This document shows positions 34,143 to 48,861 of a stretch of DNA of 64,000 bases, piece by piece. Below the pieces are notes generated by a model. It did not search any database. It saw only the letters and a program-made list of their open reading frames with translations, and had not been told where the DNA came from. Position 1 is the stretch's first letter, and each line of letters opens with the position of its first letter. Both the position numbers and the translations under genes were made by a program. The stretch is from Arabidopsis thaliana. Its lineage: Eukaryota > Streptophyta > Magnoliopsida > Brassicales > Brassicaceae. The stretch covers positions 22,199,835 through 22,263,834 of the forward strand of contig NC_003076.8 of assembly GCF_000001735.4 (NCBI RefSeq), written 5' to 3'.

Positions 34143-36970
34143 CTAATCCACTTGCTCTTCATCCTCATCTTCACTGTGATTCTTCTCCTCTGCAATACCT
34201 TCTTTATCTACAGGCTCGCTTTGTGTCTGTTCTTCGCTATGTACAGCACCGAGATCAGTCTCTGTTCCATGACCCTCCAGAGTAGCCACTTTGTCATCTT
34301 GTGTAGTGGTACTTGGACTCTGTATTGATCTGTGTCATAGTATCATTGTCAAGAAACTGTGACAGAGACAGAGACAAAAACTTTCAAGTGTCGAGTATAA
34401 TTAGTATCAGAAAACTCACTCGTTTATCACTTGCTGAGACCTTGGAGATTGGAGATAACCCCAGACTGGAACCAAATCTCTTGTTCTTGCTTCAATAGTT
34501 CGAGTTTGGATTCCTTCAATCTCCATCTCCCTTCCACCTCCACCACTAATCTCTTCACCCCGATTCAATACCAATTCTTGAAACCTAAACTGTTTTGTGC
34601 AAAATATACGAAGTATGAGAGATCATCCAAACAACACATAACCATATTCCCCAAAAAAGGAAACTTTACCTTTCGCCTTGCCCATAAGGGTAGCTGAGTC
34701 GGCAGATGCGTTTGCTGTTGTTCTGCTTCATATATGTACAAATGACGCTTATCCACCACACGGGTAGTTCCTTTCTTAGATACTTTCCAAGCTTCCTCAA
34801 CACTTTGTTTTCTAACAACCTCTGGAAACACTTTACTTTTAGAATCCACTGATGTTCCACCTCCATATATGTCACTGTGGGGGTCATGCGTCTCTCTTCT
34901 AGATTGGTTTTGGATCATGGACCACCTTCTTATTGGATCTACCGCTAATTTTCCTTCTGTCTCTAGACCTGACTCAGAATCAAACCCCGTCATTGCAGCA
35001 GTCTCATGACCAACACCAACCTGATGTTCCCGTAACGCATACTGTGTCATACATCCAGAAGGAGCAAACACCAGAAGATTTGTCTTGGAGCACATATCAG
35101 CAACAGAACCATAGTAGTTATTGTTACTCTTTTCATCGCAGTAACAGAAAGTGGATGTGACTGTACCCGGAACCGAGCCTGCAACCATTCCAGCTGCTGC
35201 AGATGCTGCACCGCTCACAGTCCCAATCCATCCGCTGCTGTTTCCGCTTCTTATCCTACTGATTGCAGACATAGGAACCGGAGCATCCCCCTCTTTCTCA
35301 GGATTAATCTCAAAAAGATGACTTGTCCCTCTTGAAGAACCAACCACAATCAAATTGCTATCCTTGCTGAAACATATGTCTTGTATCACCTGAAAATCCA
35401 CATTAAGGTAAATAAATAAGTATCACATTTTTCAACATGTGTAAGTGAAGGGCTCTGCTTACCGCATTAGTAAAACCGCGCTGAAGCCTGAACAGATGGG
35501 CAAAAGTCGTTGTCTTCACAGCTCTGCTTGTAGAGATTGTTGGCATTATTCTAAAGACGTTAATATTATGCCCCTGAATCGAAGCAGTCACCAAAAGCAG
35601 GCCGCTTTGGTCAAAGCACAAAGCTGAAATCGGACTCTTGTGTGCCTTAAACTGCGTTATGACGCTTTTGTTTGTGATATCTTTGACAATAACCTGCCCA
35701 TACCATGAATATGTTTAAGGCACATACCAATGGAAAAAATCAACTTGAAAGCAAAAACATTGAGGAGGATTTTGTGTATACCATTCCTATGCTCTCTGCA
35801 TCTGCTACTTTTTCATTACCAACTCCAATGCCTTTCAAACCAGGAATATACGGATTGGGCAAAACCTCTGAGCAGTATTTAGTCAATGATCTGTACCCTT
35901 TGTCTCCAAGATTTGCTATCCCAGAAGCAAGCTGCTTACTCGAGTCTCTTGCAAATTGTGCAACACTGGGTGATGATGTTGACAGTGAGACAATTTCTGA
36001 AGTAAAAATTGCAGAACTTGAGGTAGCAATACGACTTCCACTATACGCAATCCATCGTGGACCAACAGCAAGAGGGCCATATCCAACACCCAAGGAGCCA
36101 CACACAATGGAGTTAGTTACAATCCTGTAATCCATTTCCAGTGTTGCAGCATCAAAGCAATCTATCTGCAAATACATATTTTTAAGTTACACATTGTTAG
36201 CTTCAGAACAGAAAAATCACAAAAACCAAAAGTGACACAATATGACATACGAACCTGAGCTGCTTGTAGTACAGCAACAATCCGAGAACAGCACCTAACC
36301 GAATAGATGGTAGCCCGGAATTTCAACGTATGCACATAAGACTGAGACTTTAACGAGTAGACATAGACATTAGTAGGAGTAGCTACGGTTTCACTTCCGG
36401 GGTTATCAGAACTGATCTTTTTACTTGAATAATCACCACACACAGCCAAAAGAGGACGGCTCTTATAAAACCTATCATCTAAAACTCCAGAGTTTATTGG
36501 ATTCAGTAGCATTTGCATAAAGAATGCTTGTCCATCATGTGCAGAAACTATAACATGAACATTCTCTGTATCTTCAACATCCCAAACTTGAAATCCAGAC
36601 TTAAATGCTAGTAGAAGAACTCTTCGTGTATCACCATCCTCTTTCTGTAGATTATCAAACCCCGCCCATAGTACCTTTTCCAAATCAAAAACAACACAAG
36701 GATTCAAACTTCATCAACCAAGACACATCAAACAAAACACTCCAACAAACCTGAAGATCGCTCTTTTAAAACTGAAATCAAATACAATACCTGATCGTGA
36801 TGAGATTCAACGGCGGAAGAAGCGGCAGATACGGCGGAGCGAGCAACAGTAGAAGCACCAGAAGAAATCACCTTAAGGCAATTAGACAAAGCACGAAACG
36901 AGCTACGAGCTGATCGTGATACAACTCCGTCTGGCGACTTGGGAGAAGAACCGTCACCGTTTTTCTTCAT
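34143..36970 (-). CDS. ATG18F: Autophagy-related protein ATG18f (WD40 PROPPIN-like, BCAS3 domain)
   Basis: Minus-strand exons 36970-36791, 36674-36255, 36165-35782, 35693-35463, 35389-34670, 34589-34420 and 34329-34143 join to 763 aa. An N-terminal Ser-rich stretch is followed by WD40 blades: VLLLAFKSGFQVWDVEDT, the LLAVCGDY block, a conserved GYGPLAVGPRWIAYSG blade, then AHKSPISALCFDQSGLLLVT. A long C-terminal region carries the BCAS3-type domain, and the tail is acidic (SEDEDEEQVD). ATG18 proteins bind PI3P on forming autophagosomes through an FRRG motif; here that place reads SSRGT (about residues 423-427), as in the divergent plant ATG18f/g/h branch, so lipid binding may differ. ATG18f has been linked to stress-induced autophagy. 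Confidence 0.95.
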
Positions 36971-38805
36971 AATGGTGGAGGAGGCTCTTCACTATCAAAA
37001 AGCTTTGATCTTTAGCCTCCAAATGAAACAAAGTGTCGATTTTTATTCTCTATATCGACGCCTGAGATATATCCAAGCAAAAATGAATCGACGAGAAAGA
37101 CGGGGGAGAGATCAAATTTACAATTTTTAAGAGCGAAATTGAACAAATTCGATTAGAATCTTTTAAAAATAGAAACAAAAATACACGCAAACTCTGAAAT
37201 GTCACGAAGCAAGAAACACACACAATCAATAGAAAGAAACAAAAAGATCGAATTTTTACAAAAACCCAGAAGAACGAATCGATGATTTGTGAGTTTTTTT
37301 TTTCTTGTAAAAATTGAAAAGAATTAGAAGAGATTAAAAACCCAGAAAGAAAGATTAAGACTTTGGAAACAGTAATCTGATTAGGACTATGGTAACGTTT
37401 AAGAGCAAGAAAAGGGGAAGAGATTTAGAGGATAAGAAGAAGAGAGAGCGAAGATGAAGAAGACCTTTAAAGAGTTGTTTTAGAAATCTGTTGTTTCAAA
37501 AAACTTCATAAATGATTTGTTTTTGGTTTCTTATTTATATATCAAAAAACAAATTTTGGATTAAGTTGTTCTTTTACGTATCGTCTTTGTATTTACTACA
37601 GCGAGAAAGAGAGACTCACCTTCCACGTCTCTTTCCCTATTTTTATTCAAATTTTAAATTAACATAAATCATTGAGAATGTCTGGTTTTGTTGGTTATAC
37701 TTATACCAATAATTAAACCAAACAAACCTAAATTATTAATTGAAATTTTAATTCTCGTAGTGTTTACCTACCCATTAATGTGGTAAATTTAATTTTATAA
37801 CAAACCGGTGGTTTGACCAAAAAAAAAAGAACCGAGTTTGAACTAAATTTAGCTTATATGTATTAACATTCATAAACTCTAAACCAATCAAATCCACCGA
37901 AATTAGTACGACGTGCGCTAGTCTTATCCTTTTTCTTTTCCGTGACGTGCGCTAGTCTTAGATGAAGATTTTCATTAGTTTAATTTTTTCTAATGTGTTT
38001 TTAATTAGTTTATTGGTTAAATAAAATACTTTGGTTCGACTCGGTTTAGTTGAACCGGTCACTAGCTCAAAAAACTGACCGGAGGACAATATACGACATT
38101 TGATGTTTGAATAATTATTAGGCTTATGTTAGGCTCACTAAGTAGCTAATTAATGGAGGGTGTTTGACCATAAGTCCATAATTAGTTTGACCATAACTAA
38201 AATGAAAACTTGGCGAGCAAGTTACTTCTCCTCTGTTTTACTGTAGGAGAAAATGTAAAACATCACCATGTCTCTCTGCTTCACTATCCACCTATGAAAT
38301 TGTCTTTGGTAAAGTAGTACAAGAAGAACACCGGCCGGAAAGATCATCAAATGAAGACAATAGCTGTAATGGTGTTCAAACACTCTTTTAATCTTTTCAG
38401 TACCAAATCTATTTATAGAAAAGAACCATGTCAAGGTCTCAATCCAAGACTAATCATGTAGATCTTATCCTAATCCGCTGCATGTAAGTCCCAAGTATAC
38501 ATATATATAAGCTTATGTCACACAATTCTCAATAATTTATTAGAACACAAACATGAGATTTAAGAGAGTGTGAGTGTGATGCTAAAGATTTTTGAATACC
38601 CAAGAACATCTTTTATTTAAGGGGGTAGGGCAAGTTACATTACACTAGAAGGTGTAATATTGCCACTAAGACTCTAACTCATACAGTACAAACATTTATC
38701 TACTATACAAACACGAACACGCCACAAGAGAGAGACTTTTTATTATCATTAACAAAACCACCATGTGTACGTGTGTGCTTTTATAGTTTGGTCCTCTTCA
38801 TGGTC
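36971..38805. other. ATG18f promoter/leader and SESA5 3' flank
   Basis: About 1.8 kb. 36971-37500 is the ATG18f leader and promoter. A 17-bp string (gacgtgcgctagtctta) occurs twice, near 37911 and 37943. One half of an 85-bp repeat pair lies at about 38452-38540. The open frame 38222-38434 is not gene-like. 38560-38805 is the SESA5 3' UTR. Confidence 0.5.
38452..38540 (+). repeat. Left member of a direct repeat flanking SESA5
   Basis: The segment with gatcttatcctaatccgctg and the following cccaagtata...caattctcaataatttatta resembles 39787-39862 with scattered mismatches and small indels. The two copies lie on the same strand, about 1.3 kb apart, on either side of the 2S albumin gene. Confidence 0.7.
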
Positions 38806-39303
38806 CTAGTAAGGAGATGCCTTGAACTGGCAGGATCCAACGGTAGGGATTTTGCAAACGTTAGGCAAGTTCTTAGCAGTCTGAAACACATGTTGCACCT
38901 GTTGCTGTCCATGCATTCCCTGGAATCTGACTTGTTGAGCCGCCTTTTTCAGTGTAGGACACACACACATCTTGTCCACTTGCCTTAATTCATTACAACA
39001 CATTTTAAGAGATGACTGTTGTTGAGGCCCCATTGGGTTCTCATCGTCCTCAAGATCGACATCAAGAGTGAGCTCAAAGTCATCAGCTTCGTATCCGATT
39101 CTTCCTTGTTGAGCTCTCTTGCGGATCCATTGCTTGCAACCTCTTAGTTGCTGATGCTTCATAAACTCCCTCTGGCACTTACCTTGTTGTGGGTTGCTCA
39201 CGTCATCATCTTCCTCGAACTCCACCACTGTGCGGTAGATGGATGCGTTGGCTAGGAGGATGAAGAGGGCAAGAGTTGCGAAAACGAGAATGAGCTTAGC
39301 CAT
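38806..39303 (-). CDS. SESA5: 2S seed storage albumin 5 (SESA5)
   Basis: Single-exon gene of 165 aa on the minus strand. A signal peptide (MAKLILVFATLALFILLANA) is followed by an acidic propeptide, a small subunit (GKCQREFMKHQQLRGCKQWI), an acidic linker (DDFELTLDVDLEDDENP) and a large subunit. The eight cysteines have the 2S albumin order C...C...CC...CxC...C...C. Such albumins are made in embryos, processed and stored in protein vacuoles as a nitrogen and sulfur reserve. The absence of introns and the size fit the Arabidopsis family; SESA1-4 are clustered elsewhere, and this is the lone chromosome 5 member. Seed-type promoter sites lie just upstream. Confidence 0.96.
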   Translation of the reverse strand: MAKLILVFATLALFILLANASIYRTVVEFEEDDDVSNPQQGKCQREFMKHQQLRGCKQWIRKRAQQGRIGYEADDFELTLDVDLEDDENPMGPQQQSSLKMCCNELRQVDKMCVCPTLKKAAQQVRFQGMHGQQQVQHVFQTAKNLPNVCKIPTVGSCQFKASPY

Positions 39304-39915
39304 AGTTTCGATTTTTTAAAGGTTTCAAGGTTTTTGGCGAGTGATGGATGGATGAAGTGAAGTGAAAGTGGGAATGAATATATTTATGGAGGAGATAGGA
39401 CATTTGCATGGCATTCACGTGTAATAAGCATGAGGTTGTGTGTGAGCATTTGGAACATAACACGAATGGAGTTTTGTTTGGATTAGGTGTTCGAAGTTCA
39501 GTAATGTGTGCATGTGTCAAGTGAATGATGGAGACGAGTCTCCGCATCTACAACAGCATGCATGCTCTTGACTTGTATTTTTATTTATTTATTTTGTTTG
39601 TTAATTCCAACAACAAACCTTAATTTATATTACATTACAATGGTATAGGTATATGTCAATTCGTTTATTTTCTTGGTTCGATTTTCATTTGAAGTTCTTT
39701 TTGGTAATTGACATCTACTTCGGATTAGCTTGATCGCGGAAGTAAACGCACAACTAATAGATTGATTTAGATAAATAAATCATTGTGATCTTATCCTAAT
39801 GCGCTACATGTACGTCCCAAGTATATAAGCTATATTATCATTAATTCTCAATAGTTTCTTAGGTCATAGATATGACATATTACATATAATCCAAGAAAAG
39901 TTTTTGTTAAAAAAT
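39304..39915. other. SESA5 promoter and right member of the 85-bp repeat pair
   Basis: Beyond the promoter elements, 39787-39862 is the right copy of the direct repeat that flanks SESA5. The rest is AT-rich spacer before the Deg relic. The open frame 39296-39547 is promoter sequence. Confidence 0.5.
39375..39560 (-). promoter_or_regulatory. Seed-type promoter elements of SESA5 (TATA, ACGT/G-box, RY)
   Basis: Reading upstream of the ATG at 39303: a TATA-like box (tatttata, about 39379), TGCATG-type strings near 39400, a CACGTG G-box (in ttcacgtgtaa, about 39416-39421), gtgcatgtg near 39510, and the palindromic RY repeat catgcatg near 39556. RY plus ACGT motifs are bound by B3 (ABI3/FUS3/LEC2) and bZIP factors in maturing embryos, which fits a storage protein. 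Confidence 0.7.
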
Positions 39916-41322
39916 CTAGGACATGTCCGATGGTATTCTATGACGTTCCAAGATCAACGAAGTTTCTTTTCTTGCATATTTATAGTTCAAGACTATAACC
40001 TTTCCGTTTTCTAAGTCAAACCTCAAATCCTCCGTGCGACATTTTTTTATGAGTCTACGTAGGTGATCCATATTCACTACTTCCTCTCCGTTCACTTTCT
40101 TCACCTGTTTACACCATATATATATAGGCATGATCAATGTAGAATCAAATCCAGAGAACATAAACCAATTGGTATTGACCGGTTTCTTCAACACCAGCTA
40201 AAAAATGTTTAATAATTGGAGTTGGGATTATGTACCTGCGCACAAAACAACAAAAATTGATATTAGTTAAACCGTTTGTTTGCAATCTCAAGAAAAATAT
40301 ATGCTATAAGCAAAAGTAATTGAGTTTGCCACAAATTTAAGCTTATTGTGACGATTTTAGGTACTAAATAATTTTTTCAATTTCAATGTGGCACACATTC
40401 ATACTATATATATATTTTAACTCACTTGTCAGAAGGAGAATCATTTTCAAATACCACACCAGCAACTTTGTTGCCCATGACCACTGGACCACCACTCTTT
40501 CCACCGTTAATACACGCATCTGTTTGTATCGTTAATATTTCAATGGAGCTGTGAGCATACTTTTGAGGTTCAACTCTCGTTACAATACCTTTTGTGACAG
40601 ATATGATATCACCATCTGTATTTGCGCATAACATAACTATAATTATTAGTCATTTTTTTTAATTGAATCATGATTGCTATTCTTTTCTCAATACCACATA
40701 TGATCAGTACGAAAATTTTAAAGCATTGTCCAAGACGTACCACGAGGATAACCTAAAGCGTAGATAGTTTCACCAATAAAGGTATATCTCCGAGCTCCAA
40801 ATATCCTCCCAAAACTCTTCACTATCAATACCTCAGATAGCTAAGTCACATCCCTACCCAAACGCTTTAACTTCTGCTTTGTACTTAGTGGGTGAACCAT
40901 GTTTTCTCACTTGCAGGTATGAGTGATCACCCACAACATGAGCGTTTGTAAGAATCCTCCTCCCGGAGATTGCAAATCCTAAGATAGATATTCCAAAGCC
41001 GAACAATATAATACCATACGGTTTTCTTAACTTTGGAAATCTAATAAAGAAATCACACGAGAGAGAGAGAAAGAGAGAAATGTTTATGAATACCAGAGCT
41101 TGAGTATTCTTTCTCAGTTGTTTGCCAAGGTTGAACAACATTTGGCTCTCTTGAAAAGGAGAAGATCTTCACCACCGAGTCTTGAGCCAGATCAATATCG
41201 CTCACAGAAGAACAACAACGATAAATCAAAGAAGCATTAAAAGACGAACCACCACGAAGAAGGGAAAGAGAATACAAAAATAGATGAACCGGAGTGCTCG
41301 TGGAGTTGCTGAACCTAGCCAC
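39916..41322 (-). pseudogene. DEG16: Decayed Deg/HtrA-type serine protease (DEG16, At5g54745)
   Basis: Recognisable blocks in order on the minus strand: a leader exon reading ARFSNSTSTPVH...DSVVKIFSF (from about 41322), then [19 protein letters not shown] with the catalytic His (about 40980-40855), then VKAFG-stop-GCDLAI-stop-GIDSEEFWE, then in a shifted frame ARRYTFIGETIYALGYPR. Next is an exon GDIISVTKGIVTRVEPQKY...CINGGKSGGPVV (about 40610-40425), and a C-terminal PDZ-like exon ending RIPSDMS (39916). Damage: GTG where an ATG start is expected (a stop lies upstream in frame), in-frame TAG (40856-40854) and TGA (40835-40833), and a frame change before ARRYTF. The Ser motif is GKSGGP instead of GNSGGP. 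It is annotated as a short protein in public maps as I recall, but full-length protease seems impossible. Confidence 0.8.
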
Positions 41323-41852
41323 AATATGATGTTCTTGTTAAGTACTATGTTTACTTGTATTAACGATACATAAGATATATCATTTACTTGATTACTCATA
41401 TTTTCGATCCATAATAATTACACTACTTCCTTTTCCTCTAGATTTAAACTTGCTAACAAATATTTTTAAAGATTTTAATGGAAATTGTTAACATTTTATA
41501 CAAGGCTTTTATATAATCAAATGAAACTATAGATTTTGGTAACACATAATTAATCTGTTGTGCTCTCTCTTTTATTTTACTATGGGAAAGGTCCAATGGG
41601 CTTAGGCCCAATTATTTAAACAAAAAAAGATTCTAACTTTCTTCTAATGGAAAAGAAAATTTGCGATCAAGCAATTACTCTCTCTCTCTCTCTTTCTTCT
41701 GCCATCGCCAAAAACTTGTCTTTTGCTTCTGGGTTTTGCTTCTTATTTTTGGTAAGATTGAATTTTTCTTTCACCCCATTTATTATTTCGTGCTTTTAGA
41801 TCGTTGATTGATCTGTATCCTGCAGTGATCATTCTTTAATTTACGAAATTGT

Positions 41853-41887
<35 letters not shown>

Positions 41888-42245
41888 TTGATAATGTTGT
41901 TGGGGACTTTAGGTGCCATTTTTGTCGATTTTGTGGTTTAATTTACCTATTGTATATTGTGATTGAATCGATTGGGAGGGTATTGAGAGGTGGTTGTTTC
42001 AATCTAACAAAATCAAGTGCAAATCCATTTTATAGCCACTTATCTTCTGCTAGTAGATCTACTTGAGTTTTAAGAGATGTGTCTTCTTTAATACCATTGT
42101 GGTTCCTTTTTTAATTTCATGGCTTAAGTGAATGTTTTTTGGCTTCTTTGGTTGCTATAGCTTATCTCTGATTTGATTAAGTAGAATCCTTTGTACTGAA
42201 GTGACTTTTTTTGTATGGATCTAATGTAGAATATAGTCATTGGAG
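41323..42245. other. BET3 promoter and 5' leader with intron
   Basis: The proximal part has a CT-rich leader (tctctctctctctctc near 41680). A likely leader intron runs from 41752 (gtaagattg) to 42229 (ctaatgtag), as no coding is possible before the ATG at 42246. The plus-strand frame 41860-42066 arises from the TG microsatellite. Confidence 0.65.
41857..41886. repeat. (TG)15 microsatellite in the BET3 leader intron
   Basis: Fifteen uninterrupted TG dinucleotides. Length is likely to vary between accessions. It lies within the inferred 5' UTR intron. Confidence 0.95.
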
Positions 42246-43643
<1,398 letters not shown>

Positions 43644-44897
43644 ATATCAATCTCTTATCTTCCCTCTTCCTCAAAGAGAAACTAATTACTGTTTTGTAGT
43701 CTCTTTCTCTGCATTCTTAGCTTTGTTTTTTTTCTCCGCAAACACAAAACTATAAGCTATGAAACTAAATACTGTTTAAATCCATTTCTTAGTGTTCTGA
43801 TGTGACAAGAGTTAATCGTATCACAATGTCTCAAATCGTGTAATAAATAGATCAATTCAGTGAGATCAGAGTGTGTTTTTTCTTTCGATATCTCCAATAT
43901 TTTTTAGTTTACCTCATGAAGAAATAAGACAAAATAAAATAACATTAAGGTGTCGTCATATGATTGGTTCAGATAAATCTGACGTGGACATCATTGGTTA
44001 TTAAAAATGATTATAAATCTCTTTGTCTTAATATTTTCTCACCGTCGAGAAAACAAAACACAAGTTGCAGACTTTATCCAAATTTAGGGTTTTCTCTTTT
44101 TTTCTTACTTAGTTATCATCAGATCTTCAAAACCCCAAAATTTGCAAATCAGGTAATAACTTTCTCCGTATGTATCTCTTCGATCACCGATTGTCTGTTT
44201 CTTTGTTTGCTTTTCTCGATCCGTTATTGAATTTTTGAGTTCGTCGTTAAATTTTGATTACATCAATTTTTCTTTTCGATTCGATTCAGAGAGATTGAAT
44301 TGCAAATTATGTGCCAGATCTTCGTGTTCTGTATCTGATTCCGGATCTTGGTTATTAGTTTTTTTTTTGTTGTTGGAATGAATTCAACAACGATGATTTT
44401 GATTTGGTCAATTGATTTTTTAATGCTATAGTTTTAACCTTATAGGAATGTAATTGAACTGGATCAGCTTTACTTGAATTGTTTGGATCTAGATTATTCA
44501 GACAACATCTTTTTAACTAAATTGAAACATATTTGTGTTTGTGTTCTTGATGATCATGTGAATTTGGTAGCATAATTTTCTTGTTGAGATGATTTCTGAG
44601 ATGGGTTTTTGTAGTTTAATTTTCTTACTCGATGAACCATCTCGTGCACCTTGCAAAATCTTTTGTTCTATATCTCATTGTTCGATATCAAACTAATGAG
44701 GTTAACGTTTTTTGGTGAGACGACCAGTTATGTAACATGTTGTTAACTATCTTCATGTTTGAATCGATTTTGATTGGATGTTTTCATGTTCTATCATATT
44801 CTGCGGTTTTGAATCTTCTGAATTCTAACGTGAGGTTATCCTTCTTGTGCAGATCTCAGCTTCCCGGTTAGTACTACCCTCAAATCAACTAAGTTTC
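43644..44897. other. eIF1 promoter and leader intron
   Basis: 43644-43850 is the BET3 3' UTR. A leader exon of the eIF1 gene ends at 44152, and a 700-bp leader intron spans 44153 (gtaataac) to 44852 (cttgtgcag), just before the ATG at 44898. A telo-box (ttagggttt, 44084-44092), usual in translation-factor genes, lies before it. Confidence 0.7.
44084..44092 (-). promoter_or_regulatory. Telo-box upstream of eIF1
   Basis: The sequence ttagggttt is the complement of AAACCCTAA, the telo-box common in promoters and leaders of plant ribosomal and translation-factor genes. It sits in the 5' leader region, about 60 bases before the leader intron. Confidence 0.55.
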
Positions 44898-45683
44898 ATG
44901 TCTGAACTTGACTCCCAGGTTCCCACTGCCTTTGGTATGTTTCTACTCTACCAAAACTTGAGATTGTATTAGTCACTGATCTTCTTCTACTTGTTTTAGA
45001 TACTTGAACATGTTATCATTTGTAAATACATGTTAATCAAAGCATCATTTTTTGTTTGATTATGCTGTTTATCTTACATGGGAATCTGTTTATCTCTCTC
45101 AATTTGCTGTTGCTTGTTTCAGATCCGTTTGCTGATGCGAATGTTGAGGACTCAGGTGCCGGAACAAAAGAATACGTTCATATCCGTGTCCAGCAGCGAA
45201 ATGGTAGGAAAAGCTTGACAACCGTCCAGGGCCTGAAGAAAGAGTACAGCTATACCAAGATACTTAAGGACCTCAAGAAAGAGTTTTGCTGCAACGGCAC
45301 TGTGGTTCAGGATTCAGAACTCGGACAGGTAGGTTTTATCAAAACACTCTATTGATCCATGTAGTGGAAAGTGGATGATAATATTTCTGTCGTTAGTGCC
45401 TGCTTGAACAAACCAGAATGATTTGGCCTCTTATCTGAACATTTGAGCTTCTCTGTTTTAGTTTTGTTTATGGTTTGTGTTGATTTGTAGGTTATACAGC
45501 TTCAAGGTGACCAACGTAAGAACGTCTCCACATTCCTTGTCCAGGTAAATATCAATAACTCTACGAGTCTCTTTACTGCTAAAACATACAAACTGTGTAA
45601 GATGATTGTCTGATCTCACTGTTTCTCTGTAATCACAGGCTGGTTTGGTGAAGAAGGATAACATCAAGATCCATGGTTTCTAA
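44898..45683 (+). CDS. Translation initiation factor eIF1 (SUI1 family)
   Basis: Exons 44898-44934, 45123-45328, 45491-45544 and 45639-45683 join to 113 aa starting MSELDSQVPTAFDPFADAN. The SUI1 fold is complete: VHIRVQQRNGRKSLTTVQGL, the LKKEFCCNGTV segment, then LQGDQRKNVSTFLVQAG and the end IKIHGF. eIF1 binds the 40S subunit near the P site, promotes scanning and guards start-codon choice. The gene has a long leader intron and a telo-box, both usual for highly expressed translation genes. Several near-identical paralogues exist in Arabidopsis. Confidence 0.95.
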
Positions 45684-48057
<2,374 letters not shown>

Positions 48058-48861
48058 AATCAAAAGGTTTTAACGTTAAGAAAAGTTTCCCTTGATCCTT
48101 CGGATGTTGAAGGAGTGCAATAAAAGGAGTTTAGGTGTTTAATATGTCTTGAACTTTTCTGGTGTCTTTGTTTCTCTCTTCTGAACTTCTGTGTAAAATA
48201 TCGTATCCGTTCATTCGTAATGCGTATGTTCTCGTTCTTCTCCTTCTTTATGGCTCTAGTACAAGCAGCTTTCTCGTTGTCGTTGGCAATACAAAATCTG
48301 TCTAAATTTGAGGGATGAGATTAGTGTTGGATGTCGGATTCTTGTCTTCAATTCTGATTCTTATCCTTGAAGAAATTATGTATAGATAGAGCTATTCAAT
48401 GTCTATAGTTTCTCTGCTGATGAAAGAACGAAGAGTTTTATGATTTTAGATTCAGAGAACAGAGGAAAACTGTGAAATAGAAAGAAAAAAGTTTTTACAT
48501 TTCTTTTATGAACATATATATATATATATATATACTGATGTCTGACCTGGAATTCAAATACTCCATCCTTATTTACATATATAATCCGACTTAGAAGTGC
48601 AACAATGAGTTTAGAAATGACATCGATGATAATTCTTTTGTGTGCTTTTTTTTTGTTTTGGTTTGTGAAACAAATATTACAAAATGTGTGGATTTGTATG
48701 AACAGTTTACAACGAGAAGTTGTTGTGTAAATTGGGCTCTTTTCTTCAGAATTCTTGCCACCCAAGGAATCGTTAGTCACTTTTTTGTCGCCGGTTTTGT
48801 GAGTTATCAAATATGTATAAAAACATACAAAAACGCTACTACTCGTGAATCTTCTGCAATG
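48058..48861. other. Convergent 3' ends of THI1 and the TBC gene
   Basis: 804 bases between two facing stop codons, carrying both 3' UTRs and an (AT)n run at about 48514-48534. The long minus-strand frame 48403-48810 has no recognisable protein. Nothing else is seen. Confidence 0.55.

Noticed and set aside
41860-42066. Frame beginning with a Cys-Val repeat upstream of BET3
   Set aside because: Produced by the TG microsatellite in a leader intron.
48403-48810. 135-codon minus-strand frame between THI1 and the TBC gene
   Set aside because: It covers the (AT)n run (giving a Tyr-Ile repeat) and facing 3' UTRs, and has no family resemblance.
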